DNA from: Sphingomonadales bacterium
Lineage (GTDB): Bacteria > Pseudomonadota > Alphaproteobacteria > Sphingomonadales > Sphingomonadaceae
Reading direction: 5' to 3'
DNA: 64,000 nucleotides
Assembly (NCBI GenBank): GCA_014763545.1
Contig: JACXVD010000006.1
Location: forward strand, 119,169-183,168
Numbering within the stretch: position 1 is the stretch's first letter; each line of letters starts with the position of its first letter. The translations under genes and the position numbers were made by a program. Of the stretch, positions 38,282 to 50,921 are shown piece after piece. The notes beneath the pieces were generated by a model. The model saw only the letters and a list, made by a program, of their open reading frames with translations, did no database searches and had not been told where the DNA came from.

Positions 38282-38941
38282 ATGCTGAAACGATTCGCCC
38301 CGCTCCTCGCCGCCCTGCTCACATGGCTCGCCCTGACGCCGGCCCTGGCGCAAGACGATGCCCCCTCGCCGCCCCCGGAACCCAAAGTGCAGCTGGTCGC
38401 GCTCGACACCGCGATGGGGACGATCACCGTCGCAATCGAGGTCGAGCGCGCGCCGGTCACTGCGGCCAATTTCCTGCGCTATGTCGACCAGCACCGTTTT
38501 GACGGGACGGTGTTCTACCGCTCGATGAAGCTCGATTGGGGCGATCAGCCCAACGGGTTGATCCAGGCCGGCACGCAATACGACCCCAAACGCACCCTGC
38601 CCGCAATCGCGCATGAACCGACAAACGTCACCGGCGTGCACCACATCAAGGGCGCCCTGTCGATGGCGCGCAACGAACCCGGCACGGCGACGGGGGATTT
38701 CTCCATCCTGATGCAGGAACTGCCGAGCATGGATGCCGATCCTGGTTCCGACGATCCCGAAACGCGTGCGGGCTACGCCGCATTCGGCCATGTCGTTGCC
38801 GGATGGGATGTGGTCGAAAAGATCCACGCCGCCCCGACCGATCCGAACAAGGGCGAAGGCTGGATGAAAGGGCAAATGCTCAGCCCCCCGGTAAAGATCA
38901 TCCGTGCCTATCGGGTGGATGGAGTGCCGACCGGTGCATAG
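38282..38941 (+). CDS. Exported cyclophilin-type peptidyl-prolyl isomerase
   Basis: This 219-residue protein has a signal peptide (MLKRFAPLLAALLTWLALTP, cleavage after LAQ) and a cyclophilin fold with FDGTVFYRSMK (active-site Arg/Phe region), GALSMARNEP and AAFGHVVAGWDVVEKI. It should catalyse proline isomerisation in the periplasm during protein folding. It follows the dehydrogenase by 19 bases. It converges on the small gene at 38956. Confidence 0.9.
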   Translation: MLKRFAPLLAALLTWLALTPALAQDDAPSPPPEPKVQLVALDTAMGTITVAIEVERAPVTAANFLRYVDQHRFDGTVFYRSMKLDWGDQPNGLIQAGTQYDPKRTLPAIAHEPTNVTGVHHIKGALSMARNEPGTATGDFSILMQELPSMDADPGSDDPETRAGYAAFGHVVAGWDVVEKIHAAPTDPNKGEGWMKGQMLSPPVKIIRAYRVDGVPTGA

Positions 38942-38955
38942 AGACTTCGCGCGGG

Positions 38956-39255
38956 TCAGGCGAATTCGAGCGAAATATAGTCCCGCTGGCGCAGTACGAT
39001 GTCGAACGGCGCGGTCAGCGAATTGCCGCCGGTGCCTGCGACCAGTTGGGTATCCTCAGCCCCCGATACCTCCAGCGTCGGCGAACTGCACCAGTCGATG
39101 GTCAGGCGTACCGCGTGCGGGCCGGGCTCGAGCGTGAGCGCGACCTGCTTGCCGGCGCCGATGGTCGCGACGGGCTCGCCATCGACCTCGACAGTGTAAG
39201 CCCGCAGGCAATCCCGCCACAGGGCACGCTCGCGATGAACGGTGAGCGTGCCCAT
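38956..39255 (-). CDS. Small beta-rich hypothetical protein in the sdh operon
   Basis: This 99-residue protein contains YTVEVDGEPVATIGAGKQVA, LEPGPHAVRLTIDWCSSP and DYISLEF. The pattern 'cofactor-like name, PG.H.v.l.idWC.S' matches a widespread uncharacterised beta-sandwich group, similar in style to PEGA domains. It begins 8 bases after the sdhA end, where sdhB would often be found. I know of no function for the family. Its place at the end of sdhCDA suggests cotranscription. Confidence 0.75.
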   Translation of the reverse strand: MGTLTVHRERALWRDCLRAYTVEVDGEPVATIGAGKQVALTLEPGPHAVRLTIDWCSSPTLEVSGAEDTQLVAGTGGNSLTAPFDIVLRQRDYISLEFA

Positions 39256-39263
39256 GGCGGTGT

Positions 39264-41084
39264 TCAGTACACCCGCTTCTTGGGCTTGATGTACTCGATA
39301 TCATCGGTGAGCGTGTAATTGTGCACGTCGCGATAGGACAGCGCGACCGCGCCATCCTTACCGCCCCAGCCACCGAACGTGGCGAGCGTGTGCTTCATCC
39401 AGTTCGCATCGTCGCGCTCGGGGAAATCTTCGTGCGCATGGGCGCCGCGGCTTTCCTTGCGGGCGTGGGCACCATGCAGCGTGACGCTCGCCTGGCTGAT
39501 GAGGTTGTCCAGCTCCAGCGTCTCGATCAGATCGCTGTTCCAGATCAGCGAGCGGTCGGTGACGTGGATGTCCTCCATCCGCTTGTAGGTTTCGGCGAGC
39601 TTGACCTTGCCTTCGGCCATCACTTCGTCGGTGCGGAACACCGCCGCGTGGGCCGACATGGTGCGCTGCATTTCGGTGCGGATCGCCGCCGTTGACGAGC
39701 CGCCCTTGGCATTGCGGAAATGGTCGAGGCGGCCAAGCGACAGATCGGCGCTGTCGGCGGGCAGGCTGTCATGCGCCGTGCCGGGCTTGATCGTTTCCTT
39801 GAGCCGCAGGCCGGTCGCGCGACCGAACACCACGAGGTCGATCAGCGAGTTCGAACCGAGGCGGTTCGCGCCATGGACCGAAACGCAAGCCGCTTCACCG
39901 ACCGCAAAGAGGCCCTGCACGATCGCATCGGCATTGTCGGCGGTGGGGTTGAGCACCTCGCCATGATAATTGGTCGGGATGCCACCCATGTTGTAGTGAA
40001 CGGTCGGCACCACCGGCAGCGGCTGGCGGGTCAGGTCGACACCGGCGAAAATCTTCCCGCTTTCGGTGATCCCGGGCAGGCGTTCGGCCAGCACCTTGGG
40101 GTCGATGTGGTCGAGGTGCAGGAAGATGTGATCCTTGTGCTCGCCCACGCCGCGGCCTTCGCGGATTTCCATCGCCATCGAACGCGACACGACATCGCGG
40201 CTGGCGAGGTCCTTCGCGCTCGGGGCATAGCGTTCCATGAACCGCTCGCCTTCGGAGTTGGTCAGATAGCCGCCCTCGCCGCGCGCACCTTCGGTGATGA
40301 GCACGCCCGCGCCGTAGATGCCGGTCGGGTGGAACTGCACGAATTCCATGTCCTGCATCGGCAGGCCAGCGCGCAGCACCATCCCGCCACCGTCACCGGT
40401 GCAGGTGTGGGCGCTGGTGCAGGTGAAATAGGCGCGGCCATAACCGCCGGTCGCCAGCACCACGGCATGCGCGCGGAAACGATGGATCGTCCCGTCATCG
40501 AGACACATCGCGATCACGCCGACGCATTTGCCATCCTTCATGATCAGGTCGATGGCGAAATATTCGATGAAGAAGTCCGCATCGTACTTCAGGCTCTGCT
40601 GGTACAGTGCGTGCAGCATCGCGTGGCCGGTACGGTCGGCGGCGGCGCAGGTGCGCTGCACCGGCGGGCCTTCGCCCATGTTCTGCATGTGGCCGCCGAA
40701 GGGGCGCTGGTAGATCGTGCCATCCTCGTTACGGCTGAATGGCACACCGGCATGTTCCAGCTCGTAAACCGCCTGCGGCGCTTCGCGGACCATATATTCG
40801 ATCGCGTCCTGGTCGCCCAGCCAGTCCGACCCCTTTACGGTGTCGAACATGTGCCACTGCCAGTGATCGGGCGTGTTGTTGCCGAGCGAAGCCGCGATGC
40901 CGCCCTGCGCCGCCACCGTGTGGCTGCGGGTGGGGAACACCTTGGTGATGCAGGCCGTCTTCAGCCCGGCTTCGGCGGCGCCCATCGTGGCGCGCAGGCC
41001 CGAACCGCCAGCGCCGACGACGACCACGTCGTAAGTATGGTCGACGATCTTGTAGGCAGGCGTGGTGGAGGCGGTGCTGGCCAT
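39264..41084 (-). CDS. sdhA: Succinate dehydrogenase flavoprotein subunit
   Basis: This 606-residue subunit oxidises succinate to fumarate. The FAD fold begins [20 protein letters not shown]; His55 in [12 protein letters not shown] is the expected covalent FAD attachment site; [21 protein letters not shown] and the catalytic Arg region [16 protein letters not shown] are present. Length is normal. Its ATG shares one base with the sdhD stop (TGATG). No sdhB follows; the iron-sulfur subunit must be encoded elsewhere. Confidence 0.97.
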   Translation of the reverse strand: MASTASTTPAYKIVDHTYDVVVVGAGGSGLRATMGAAEAGLKTACITKVFPTRSHTVAAQGGIAASLGNNTPDHWQWHMFDTVKGSDWLGDQDAIEYMVREAPQAVYELEHAGVPFSRNEDGTIYQRPFGGHMQNMGEGPPVQRTCAAADRTGHAMLHALYQQSLKYDADFFIEYFAIDLIMKDGKCVGVIAMCLDDGTIHRFRAHAVVLATGGYGRAYFTCTSAHTCTGDGGGMVLRAGLPMQDMEFVQFHPTGIYGAGVLITEGARGEGGYLTNSEGERFMERYAPSAKDLASRDVVSRSMAMEIREGRGVGEHKDHIFLHLDHIDPKVLAERLPGITESGKIFAGVDLTRQPLPVVPTVHYNMGGIPTNYHGEVLNPTADNADAIVQGLFAVGEAACVSVHGANRLGSNSLIDLVVFGRATGLRLKETIKPGTAHDSLPADSADLSLGRLDHFRNAKGGSSTAAIRTEMQRTMSAHAAVFRTDEVMAEGKVKLAETYKRMEDIHVTDRSLIWNSDLIETLELDNLISQASVTLHGAHARKESRGAHAHEDFPERDDANWMKHTLATFGGWGGKDGAVALSYRDVHNYTLTDDIEYIKPKKRVY

Positions 41085-41470
41085 CAGGCGGCTCCTGTCA
41101 GGGCGAGGCGGGCGATGCAGAAGATCCCGAAGGCCGCACCGCCGATTGTGGCAAGGTTGAGCAGGGTGAGCACGCCGAACTTGGTGCCGGCGTTGTGGAC
41201 ATAATCTTCCACCACCACCTGCAGCCCGATGCGGGCATGCCAGAATGTCGAAATGACCATCAGGATCATCGCAGTGGCGGTGATCGGCTGGGCCAGCCAG
41301 CCGGCTACCGTGTCATAGCCGAAGTCCGGCAGCATCGCGAAGCTGATGACCAGAAACGACACCAGCACGAGATTGCCGACGGCGGTGAAGCGCTGCAGCA
41401 GCCAGTGATGCGCCCCGGCATGCGCCGAGCCGAGCCCGCGCACGCGTCCGATCGAGGTTCCGTTACCCAT
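41084..41470 (-). CDS. sdhD: Succinate dehydrogenase membrane anchor subunit D
   Basis: This 128-residue protein with three membrane helices ([55 protein letters not shown]) carries [19 protein letters not shown], whose His is the expected haem b ligand and whose Asp-Tyr is the quinone-site motif of SdhD. It sits between sdhC and sdhA in the standard order. Confidence 0.93.
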   Translation of the reverse strand: MGNGTSIGRVRGLGSAHAGAHHWLLQRFTAVGNLVLVSFLVISFAMLPDFGYDTVAGWLAQPITATAMILMVISTFWHARIGLQVVVEDYVHNAGTKFGVLTLLNLATIGGAAFGIFCIARLALTGAA

Positions 41471-41482
41471 GGTGCAGATCCC

Positions 41483-41917
41483 TTAGAGCCAGATGATCGC
41501 CGCCCAGAAGGCAGCGGTAAGCACGAAGCCGAGCACGATGCTGGCGATCGACCAGGTGCGGTTGGCGGTGAGTTCGAACCCGGCACCGATGTCGAGCACG
41601 AAGTGGCGCAGGCCCGAGCAGAGATGGTTGAAGAACGCCCAGCTGATGCCGATGATCACCAGCTTGAGCACGATCTTGACCAGCGATGCGAAGATCGCCG
41701 CGCCGCTCCAGTCGAGCGACCCAAGATCGGCCCACACCCAGCCGGTGAAGCTGGCATAGGCTTCCGGTCCGCCTGCCAGCGCCCCCAGCCACCACAGCAG
41801 CATGGCGAGGCCGGCAATCGCCAGCCCGTCGCCGCTCACGCGGTGGAGGATCGAGACCAGCATATGCGGGCCCCATTTCCATATCTGCAGATGCGGTGAG
41901 AGCGGCCGGTTGGACAT
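41483..41917 (-). CDS. sdhC: Succinate dehydrogenase cytochrome b556 subunit
   Basis: This 144-residue protein starts MSNRPLSPHLQIWKWGPHML, has SILHRVSGDGLAIA (the SdhC SxxHRxSG quinone-site motif) and HLCSGLRHFVLDIG with the haem-ligand His, across three membrane helices. I chose the ATG at 41917, preceded by GGGAAAG, over a longer frame. It is the first gene of the sdhCDA operon. The 130 bases upstream are shared with the divergent SDR gene. Confidence 0.94.
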   Translation of the reverse strand: MSNRPLSPHLQIWKWGPHMLVSILHRVSGDGLAIAGLAMLLWWLGALAGGPEAYASFTGWVWADLGSLDWSGAAIFASLVKIVLKLVIIGISWAFFNHLCSGLRHFVLDIGAGFELTANRTWSIASIVLGFVLTAAFWAAIIWL

Positions 41918-42047
41918 CGCTGGCTTTCCCGAATGATGGTCGCGCCGCTCCTCGGCGCAAGGTCGATGCGCCCCCACTTAGCGAAATGACCAAATGAGGC
42001 AAGCGGGTGGCTTGGCGCTTTCGCCATGCCCTACTATCGTCGCAGGC

Positions 42048-42761
42048 ATGAAGACCCTCAAAATTCTCGTCACCGGGGCAAGTCGCGGCATCGGCAAGGC
42101 GATCCTCACCGCGCTGGAAGCGCGCGGCGCCGCAGTCGTCGGCCATGCCAGCACCAGCGCTGGCGGGCTGGTCGGCGCGGACCTGCGCGACCCGGCCGCC
42201 CCGCAAATCCTGTGGGAATCGGCGCTTTCCCGGCTCGGCGGGCAGGTGGACGTGCTGGTCAACAACGCCGGATTGTTCAGCGCCAGCCCGCTCGATTCGT
42301 CGGATATCGAATGGCTCGACGCGTGGGAGGAGACACTTGCGATCAACCTAACCGCTGCCGCCCAGCTCAGCCGCTTTGCCGTGCGACACTGGCAGGAAAG
42401 ATCGTCCGGCGGGCGGATCGTCCACATCGCCAGCCGGGCCGCCTATCGCGGCGACTCGCCCGAACATTGGCACTATGCCGCAGCGAAGGGCGGGATGGTG
42501 GCGATGCACAAGACCATTGCCCGGCAATATGCAGCGCAGGGCATCCTGAGCTACGCGATCTGCCCCGGCTTTACCGATACCGACATGGCGGGCGATTATC
42601 TCGCCAGCCGCGGCGGGCCCGGCCTGCTGGCCGATATCCCGCTCGGCCGCGTTGCCGCACCCGAAGAAATTGCGGCAATGGCCGCCTTTTGCGCGCTCGA
42701 CGCGCCGCCCAGCATGACGGGCGCCGTGCTCGACGCAAATGGAGCGAGTTATGTCCGTTAA
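42048..42761 (+). CDS. Short-chain dehydrogenase/reductase
   Basis: This 237-residue SDR has ILVTGASRGIGKAIL, NNAGLFSASP, a Ser in IASRAAYRGDSPEHWHYAAAKGG's first part, and Tyr-x3-Lys in YAAAKGG. The substrate is unknown; the closest style is 3-oxoacyl-ACP reductase-like SDRs. The ATG at 42048 gives the normal N-terminus. Its stop overlaps the beta-lactamase start by 11 bases, so it heads the SDR-MBL-prmA run. Confidence 0.87.
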   Translation: MKTLKILVTGASRGIGKAILTALEARGAAVVGHASTSAGGLVGADLRDPAAPQILWESALSRLGGQVDVLVNNAGLFSASPLDSSDIEWLDAWEETLAINLTAAAQLSRFAVRHWQERSSGGRIVHIASRAAYRGDSPEHWHYAAAKGGMVAMHKTIARQYAAQGILSYAICPGFTDTDMAGDYLASRGGPGLLADIPLGRVAAPEEIAAMAAFCALDAPPSMTGAVLDANGASYVR

Positions 42762-43683
42762 GCCCCTGATCGGTGCGTCGTTGCCGGCCTGCCTCGTGCT
42801 GCCTGCGCTGGCCACATGCGGCACCCCGCTGGATGCCGCACCCGACCAGCTGGCGCCTGCCGACGGCCCCTCGCTCGCCAAGGCCTGCGATGGACGCGAT
42901 GGCTGGAGCGATCCTGCCCCGCCCGCGCATGTCTTCGGCAATACATGGTATGTCGGCACCTGCGGGATCACGGTGCTGCTGGTCGAGACGGAGGCTGGGC
43001 TGGTGTTGCTCGATGCCGGTCCGCCCGACAATGCGCCGCGCGTGCTGGCCAATATCCGCGCGCTCGGCTTCGATCCGCACGATGTGCGCTACATCCTGCC
43101 CAGCCATGAACATTTCGACCATGTCGGCGCGCTGGAGCAATTGCGCGGGGCGACCGGGGCCGAAGTGGTCACAGGCCCGTTCATTTCGCAGGTCCTCGCC
43201 ACCGGCAAGGCCGATCCGCACGATCCGCAGGCGGCAGAGCTCGAGGATTTCGAGCCGGTCGCCGCGCCGAGGCCGATGCGGGGCAACGCCACGGTGGTGC
43301 TGGGCGGTGTTGCCTTCACCGCACATGCCACGCCCACGCACTCGCCCGGTTCCACCAGCTGGAGCTGGTCGAGCTGTGCCGACGGGGGTGAAGCCTGCCC
43401 CACCATCGCCTATGCCGACAGCGCCTCGACGATTTCGGCGGATGGCTACCGCTTCACCGACCACCCCGAGCGGGTAAGCGCCGCGCGCAGGGGGCTGGAA
43501 GAAATTGCCGCGTTGCCGTGCGACATCCTGCTCACCCCTCACCCGGCCGCCAGCGACATGTTTGCGCGCATCGCGGACGAAGAACCGCTGCAGCAGGCCG
43601 GCGCCTGCCGCGCCTATGCCGCCCGGGCGGGTGAGCGGCTCGACCAGAGGCTCGCGCGCGAAGCGGGCAAACAGCAGGACTGA
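42751..43683 (+). CDS. Subclass B3 metallo-beta-lactamase
   Basis: This 310-residue MBL-fold protein has an N-terminal signal sequence. The B3 zinc set is complete: H119, H121 and H197 for site 1 and D123, H124 and H264 for site 2, in PSHEHFDHVG, THSPGSTSWSW and LTPHPAASDM. YADSASTISADGYRF matches the conserved B3 Ser region. B3 enzymes hydrolyse carbapenems and other beta-lactams in the periplasm; environmental homologues vary in strength. The ATG at 42751 has GGAG six bases upstream. It is between an SDR and prmA and shows no transfer signature. Confidence 0.92.
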   Translation: MSVKPLIGASLPACLVLPALATCGTPLDAAPDQLAPADGPSLAKACDGRDGWSDPAPPAHVFGNTWYVGTCGITVLLVETEAGLVLLDAGPPDNAPRVLANIRALGFDPHDVRYILPSHEHFDHVGALEQLRGATGAEVVTGPFISQVLATGKADPHDPQAAELEDFEPVAAPRPMRGNATVVLGGVAFTAHATPTHSPGSTSWSWSSCADGGEACPTIAYADSASTISADGYRFTDHPERVSAARRGLEEIAALPCDILLTPHPAASDMFARIADEEPLQQAGACRAYAARAGERLDQRLAREAGKQQD

Positions 43684-44601
43684 ATGCACGCGATGCAAAG
43701 CTGGAAACTCACGGCGTTCGGCGACAAACCGGTGATCCGCGCCGCCCTGGTGGCGCAGGAAGATGCGCCCGACTGGGATTACGAAGTGGTGCTGACCGGC
43801 TTCGAACTGGCGGACGATCGGCCCGACGACTGGCGGCTCGACGCCTATTTCCCGCGCAAGCCCACCAAGGCCGACAAGGCAATGGTCGCTGCGCTGTTTG
43901 CCGATGGCGCACCGGAACTACTCGCGGAAAAACTGCCGGACGAGGATTGGGTAACGTTGTCGCAGCAAGGCGTCGACCCGATCCGCGCAGGCAGGTTTTA
44001 CGTTCACACGCCGGACCACTCGCCTGCGGGCGAAGCGGGCGTGCGCAGTTTCTGCATCCCCGCCAGCCAGGCCTTCGGCACCGGCCAGCATGCGACCACG
44101 GCAGGCTGCCTCGCGATGCTGACCCACATGCGAGCGCAAGGCGTGGTGGCACGCAATATTGCCGACATCGGCACCGGCACCGGGCTGCTCGTCTTCGCGG
44201 CGCTCGACCTGTGGCCCCATGCCCGCACCACGGCGAGCGACATCGACGCGGTCTGTGTCGAAGTGGTCGAACTGAACGCCATCGACAATGGCCTTGCGAT
44301 GGGGGCCGGTGCTGGCGAAGTGACCATGGCGGTGGCCGACGGCATGGCGGATCCGCTGCTGCAGACGCGCGGGCCGTACGATCTGCTGATCGCCAACATC
44401 CTCGCCGGGCCACTGGTCGAACTGGCACAAGATTTTGGCGCGTCGGTGGTGCCGGGCGGGCATGTGCTGCTGGCAGGCCTGCTCGAAACCCAGGAGGCCA
44501 AGGTGCGCAAAGCCTATCGCCGCGCCGGTTTCCGTCTCGCCGCGCGGCTGGTTAATGGCGACTGGTCGATCCTGTGGCTGCGCAAGCGACAGGGCGGATA
44601 G
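43684..44601 (+). CDS. prmA: Ribosomal protein L11 methyltransferase
   Basis: This 305-residue protein has a variable N-terminal substrate domain, then AFGTGQHATTAGCLAML and the SAM motif IADIGTGTGLLVFAAL, with the post-motif IANILAGPLVELA. All are PrmA hallmarks. PrmA trimethylates amino groups of L11. It begins directly after the beta-lactamase stop; an internal ATG at 43693 is an alternative start. Confidence 0.95.
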   Translation: MHAMQSWKLTAFGDKPVIRAALVAQEDAPDWDYEVVLTGFELADDRPDDWRLDAYFPRKPTKADKAMVAALFADGAPELLAEKLPDEDWVTLSQQGVDPIRAGRFYVHTPDHSPAGEAGVRSFCIPASQAFGTGQHATTAGCLAMLTHMRAQGVVARNIADIGTGTGLLVFAALDLWPHARTTASDIDAVCVEVVELNAIDNGLAMGAGAGEVTMAVADGMADPLLQTRGPYDLLIANILAGPLVELAQDFGASVVPGGHVLLAGLLETQEAKVRKAYRRAGFRLAARLVNGDWSILWLRKRQGG

Positions 44602-44671
44602 GTCGCCCCGCGCCGGATTGTCATTCGCCCCATCGCAGCGCACACTGTGAGGGCAACGACAGGAGGGTGCG

Positions 44672-45742
44672 GTGCCCGAATACAGCCATCCCGGCATTTA
44701 CGTCGTCGAGCAGCCAGGGCCGCGGCCCGTCATGGGCGCGCGGACGGACGGGGTGCTGCTGCTCGGACTCGCGGACGAAGGGCCCGACGCGCCGCTGGAT
44801 GTCACATCGCTGCAGCAGTTCCGCAGTGCTTTCGGAACGGTGCAGTCGCTGCTCGCCGATGCGGTCGACGGATTTTTCACCAACGGTGGCCGCCGCGCGA
44901 CGATCCTGCGCCTCGCCAGTGACAGCGCGGACGATTTCAACGCCGCGCTGGACGTCGCGACAGGGCTGCGCGGGATCTCGCTCGTCGCTGCGCCCGGGGT
45001 GGTCGATCCGACGCGGCAGCAGTTACTCGCCCGCCATTGCGAAGATCAACGCTTCCGCTTCGCCGTGCTCGATTGCCCGCTGGATGCGGCGCCCGATGAC
45101 TGCAACCCGCAGGCGTTGCTCGGCGGGATGGGTCATGCTGCTGCCTACTATCCCTGGCTCGAAGTGGATGGAGGCGGTGGAACGAGACGACAGGTGCCGC
45201 CTTCCGGCCATGTGTTGGGCTGCTATGCCACCACCGATTACCGGCGCGGCGTGTGGAAGGCCCCGGCCAACGAACCATTGGTTGGCGTGATCGGCGTTAC
45301 CCATGCGACGACCACCGAACAGGCGGGCGCGCTGGTCGCGCGCAGCGTGAACCCGATCCGCCAACTGCCGCAGCGGGGCATTCGCATTTGGGGCGCCCGG
45401 ACGCTGAGCGATAATCCCGAATGGCGCTATGTCCCGGTGCGGCGGCTGGCGATCCATATCGAACAATCGCTGAGCGACGGGATGGGCTGGGTTGTGTTCG
45501 AACCCAACGATGCCACGCTGTGGGCTGCGATCCGCCAGTCAGCCGATGGCTTCCTCCACGAATTGTGGCGCAACGGCGCGCTGACCGGGACAAGGCCGCA
45601 GGATGCCTATTTCGTCGCCTGCGATGCGACCACGACGAGCGCGGCCGACATCGACAATGGCGTGACCAATTGCATGATCGGCTTCGCCCCGCTCCGCCCG
45701 GCGGAATTTATCGTGCTGACGCTCAGCTGGGCGCACGCCTGA
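44672..45742 (+). CDS. Contractile tail sheath protein (orphan)
   Basis: This 356-residue protein matches the phage tail-sheath family: N-terminal YSHPGIYVVEQPGPRPVMG, and a C-terminal domain with GIRIWGARTLSDNPEWRYVP, AIHIEQSLSDGMGWVVFEPN and a terminal IGFAPLRPAEFIVLTLS strand. Sheath subunits contract around a tube in phages, R-type pyocins and extracellular injection systems. No tube, baseplate, spike or ATPase gene lies nearby. The GTG start is well supported by AGGAGG six bases upstream. It may be a relic or a domesticated gene. Confidence 0.9.
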   Translation: MPEYSHPGIYVVEQPGPRPVMGARTDGVLLLGLADEGPDAPLDVTSLQQFRSAFGTVQSLLADAVDGFFTNGGRRATILRLASDSADDFNAALDVATGLRGISLVAAPGVVDPTRQQLLARHCEDQRFRFAVLDCPLDAAPDDCNPQALLGGMGHAAAYYPWLEVDGGGGTRRQVPPSGHVLGCYATTDYRRGVWKAPANEPLVGVIGVTHATTTEQAGALVARSVNPIRQLPQRGIRIWGARTLSDNPEWRYVPVRRLAIHIEQSLSDGMGWVVFEPNDATLWAAIRQSADGFLHELWRNGALTGTRPQDAYFVACDATTTSAADIDNGVTNCMIGFAPLRPAEFIVLTLSWAHA

Positions 45743-45752
45743 GACCTCGGCC

Positions 45753-46910
45753 TTATTCGTCGGTCTTCTTACCCGTCCGCGTCCAGGGATAGAGGAATTG
45801 CCCGGCGTAATCGCGCGGGACATCTTCGGGGATGCCGTAGTTTTCCGGCCAGCGCCCCTTCGGCAAATGAAAGGTACCGAAAATCTTGTCGATCCAAGGG
45901 AAATGGATCGCAAAATTGACGTCGAACGCCTCGCGCTCAAGCCCGTGGTGCCAGTGATGGAAGCGCGGCAGTGCCAGCCAGTGTCCCAGCCGGTCGAAAT
46001 CGCCCTTCACATTGGCGTGGAGCAGCGACGACCAGACATAGACGAGCGCAATATAGGCCTGCATCACCGAAGGGCTGAAGCCGAGCGTGAACAGCGGCAG
46101 CGAGGTGATCGAGCGCAGCAGGATGATCTCGACGAAATGCATCCGCGAACCGGCCAGCCAGTCCATCGATTTCGCGCTGTGATGCACCGCGTGGAAACCC
46201 CACAGGAACGGCACCTGGTGGAACAGGCGGTGGAACCAGTATTGCGCCATGTCGCTGGCGACCAGCACGATGGCGAACTGCACCAGCCAGGGCAGCGCGG
46301 CGACGCCGGCGCGGAATGATTCCCAGCTGCCCGTGCCGGCATTGATGGCATTCGACGGTGCCAGCGCGAGGAAGCCGAGCACCTGCACGAACATCGAACT
46401 GACGAGGAAATAGAACAGATCCTCGCGCCATTCGGTGCGGAACAGGCGCTGTTCGCGCCGATGCGGCGCCAGTCGCTCGAGCGGGGCGAACATGAAGCCG
46501 GTAACCAGCAGGTTCACGATGAAGAAATCGAGCCCGAAGAAAACTCCCCAGCCGCGCGCTTCGTCCGGCTGGACATTCGCGCCGCCCAGCAGCGCCGCGC
46601 CCAGCCCGATCACCAGCGCGGTCGCCCCCAGCACCTTGCCCGGTCGCAACAGCAGGCTGAGCAAGGCGAGCGCGTAGCTCGCCAGCAGCACGAGATGCAC
46701 GGCGGCGCGGAACCCCGTCCAGTCCTTTAACGTGGCAAGTTCGGGCGTGGCGAACAGCCAGGGAAAGCGCAACGCGATGACCATCGCGAGGCCGGTGACC
46801 GCGAGCAGGATCGCGAAGAAGCCCGACAGCCAGCCGCTGCCGAACCGCCGCACATCGCGCGGCGCCTCGAGATCCTGCATCAATCCACCGAAAAATCGCT
46901 TCAGTGGCAT
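45753..46910 (-). CDS. Sterol desaturase / fatty acid hydroxylase family membrane protein
   Basis: This 385-residue protein has about seven membrane helices and the eight-His di-iron pattern of the family: FHRLFH, HAVHH and FHHWHH. Such enzymes use O2 to hydroxylate or desaturate lipids or carotenoids. The N-terminal 150 residues form an added membrane domain. The substrate is unknown. It converges on the tail sheath gene and is 86 bases from the cytochrome gene downstream in the window. Confidence 0.88.
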   Translation of the reverse strand: MPLKRFFGGLMQDLEAPRDVRRFGSGWLSGFFAILLAVTGLAMVIALRFPWLFATPELATLKDWTGFRAAVHLVLLASYALALLSLLLRPGKVLGATALVIGLGAALLGGANVQPDEARGWGVFFGLDFFIVNLLVTGFMFAPLERLAPHRREQRLFRTEWREDLFYFLVSSMFVQVLGFLALAPSNAINAGTGSWESFRAGVAALPWLVQFAIVLVASDMAQYWFHRLFHQVPFLWGFHAVHHSAKSMDWLAGSRMHFVEIILLRSITSLPLFTLGFSPSVMQAYIALVYVWSSLLHANVKGDFDRLGHWLALPRFHHWHHGLEREAFDVNFAIHFPWIDKIFGTFHLPKGRWPENYGIPEDVPRDYAGQFLYPWTRTGKKTDE

Positions 46911-46996
46911 GGAGCCCCTGTCCTCCTCCGATGGTGCTCCCGCGATCTGCGTGAGTTATGCGCCCGCCGCAAGCGCGATTGCATTGCTGGCATCGG

Positions 46997-47808
46997 TTAC
47001 GGTTCTCGCTGTGCCAGCGCGGCGATATAGCTGCCCACCGCCTCCACCTCTTGCGGGGTGAAGTGCGCGAACCGGTCGCGCGCCACTGCGCTCATCATCA
47101 CCAGTTCCCGATCGCCCGCCGCCTTGCCTGTCCGCATCAGCGTGGCGAAATCGACCGGTTCGCAGGCGGGAACCATCATAGTCAGATCCGGGCGCGGCGG
47201 GTCTCCGGGAAATGGCGGCGGGCCGCCCCGCAAATCCTTGCCGTGGCATTCGGCACAAGTGGCCTGCACGATGTAGCGGCCCTGGGCATGGGCCTTGCAA
47301 AGATCGGGGAGCGTCACCTTGGCCTGTTGCTCGACTTGCTGGCGCGAGGAGGTCCACTCGCCCTTGGTCATCATCGCTCGCAGTTCCGGGCCGAATGTCG
47401 GCGGCGGATGCACCTCGCCCGTTGTCGGCTTGCTGCGGATAAAAGCGATCAGCGATGCCATGTCCCCAGCAGACAGATGCCCGAACAGGTGCGACGGCAT
47501 ATCCCACAGATCGCGGTCGGGCCGCCGCCCGGTGACAATCATTACCCGCAGTTCCTCGTCAGAATGCATTGCGGCGCTGCGAGTGAGGTTGGCGGTCCAC
47601 AGCGTGCCCAGCTCGTCGCTATGGTCGCGCCCTGCCAGATCTGCGCCATGACAATCGAGGCACCCGAGGACAGTGGCGATCCGCTCGCCGTGGGCGAGAT
47701 TATCCTGCGTCGCCCGGTCGAAACTCGTTGCATCGCCGCTTTGCGGCACCGAGGCTGAACATCCCGCGAGGAACAGCGCCGCAGCCGCAAAGGCCGCCGC
47801 GCGCATCA

Positions 47809-47809
<1 letters not shown>
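46997..47809 (-). CDS. Di-haem cytochrome c lipoprotein
   Basis: This 270-residue protein starts MMRAAAFAAAALFLAGCSAS, with a lipobox Cys17. It has two class I cytochrome c domains, each with CxxCH: C50-LDC-H54 and C185-AEC-H189. Likely Met ligands lie in WDMPSHLFG and ELVMMS. It would transfer electrons in the periplasm, attached to a membrane. The ATG at 47809 shares a base with the ligA stop; the next codon is a second possible ATG. A specific partner is not visible. Confidence 0.9.
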
Positions 47810-50917
<3,108 letters not shown>

Positions 50918-50921
<4 letters not shown>

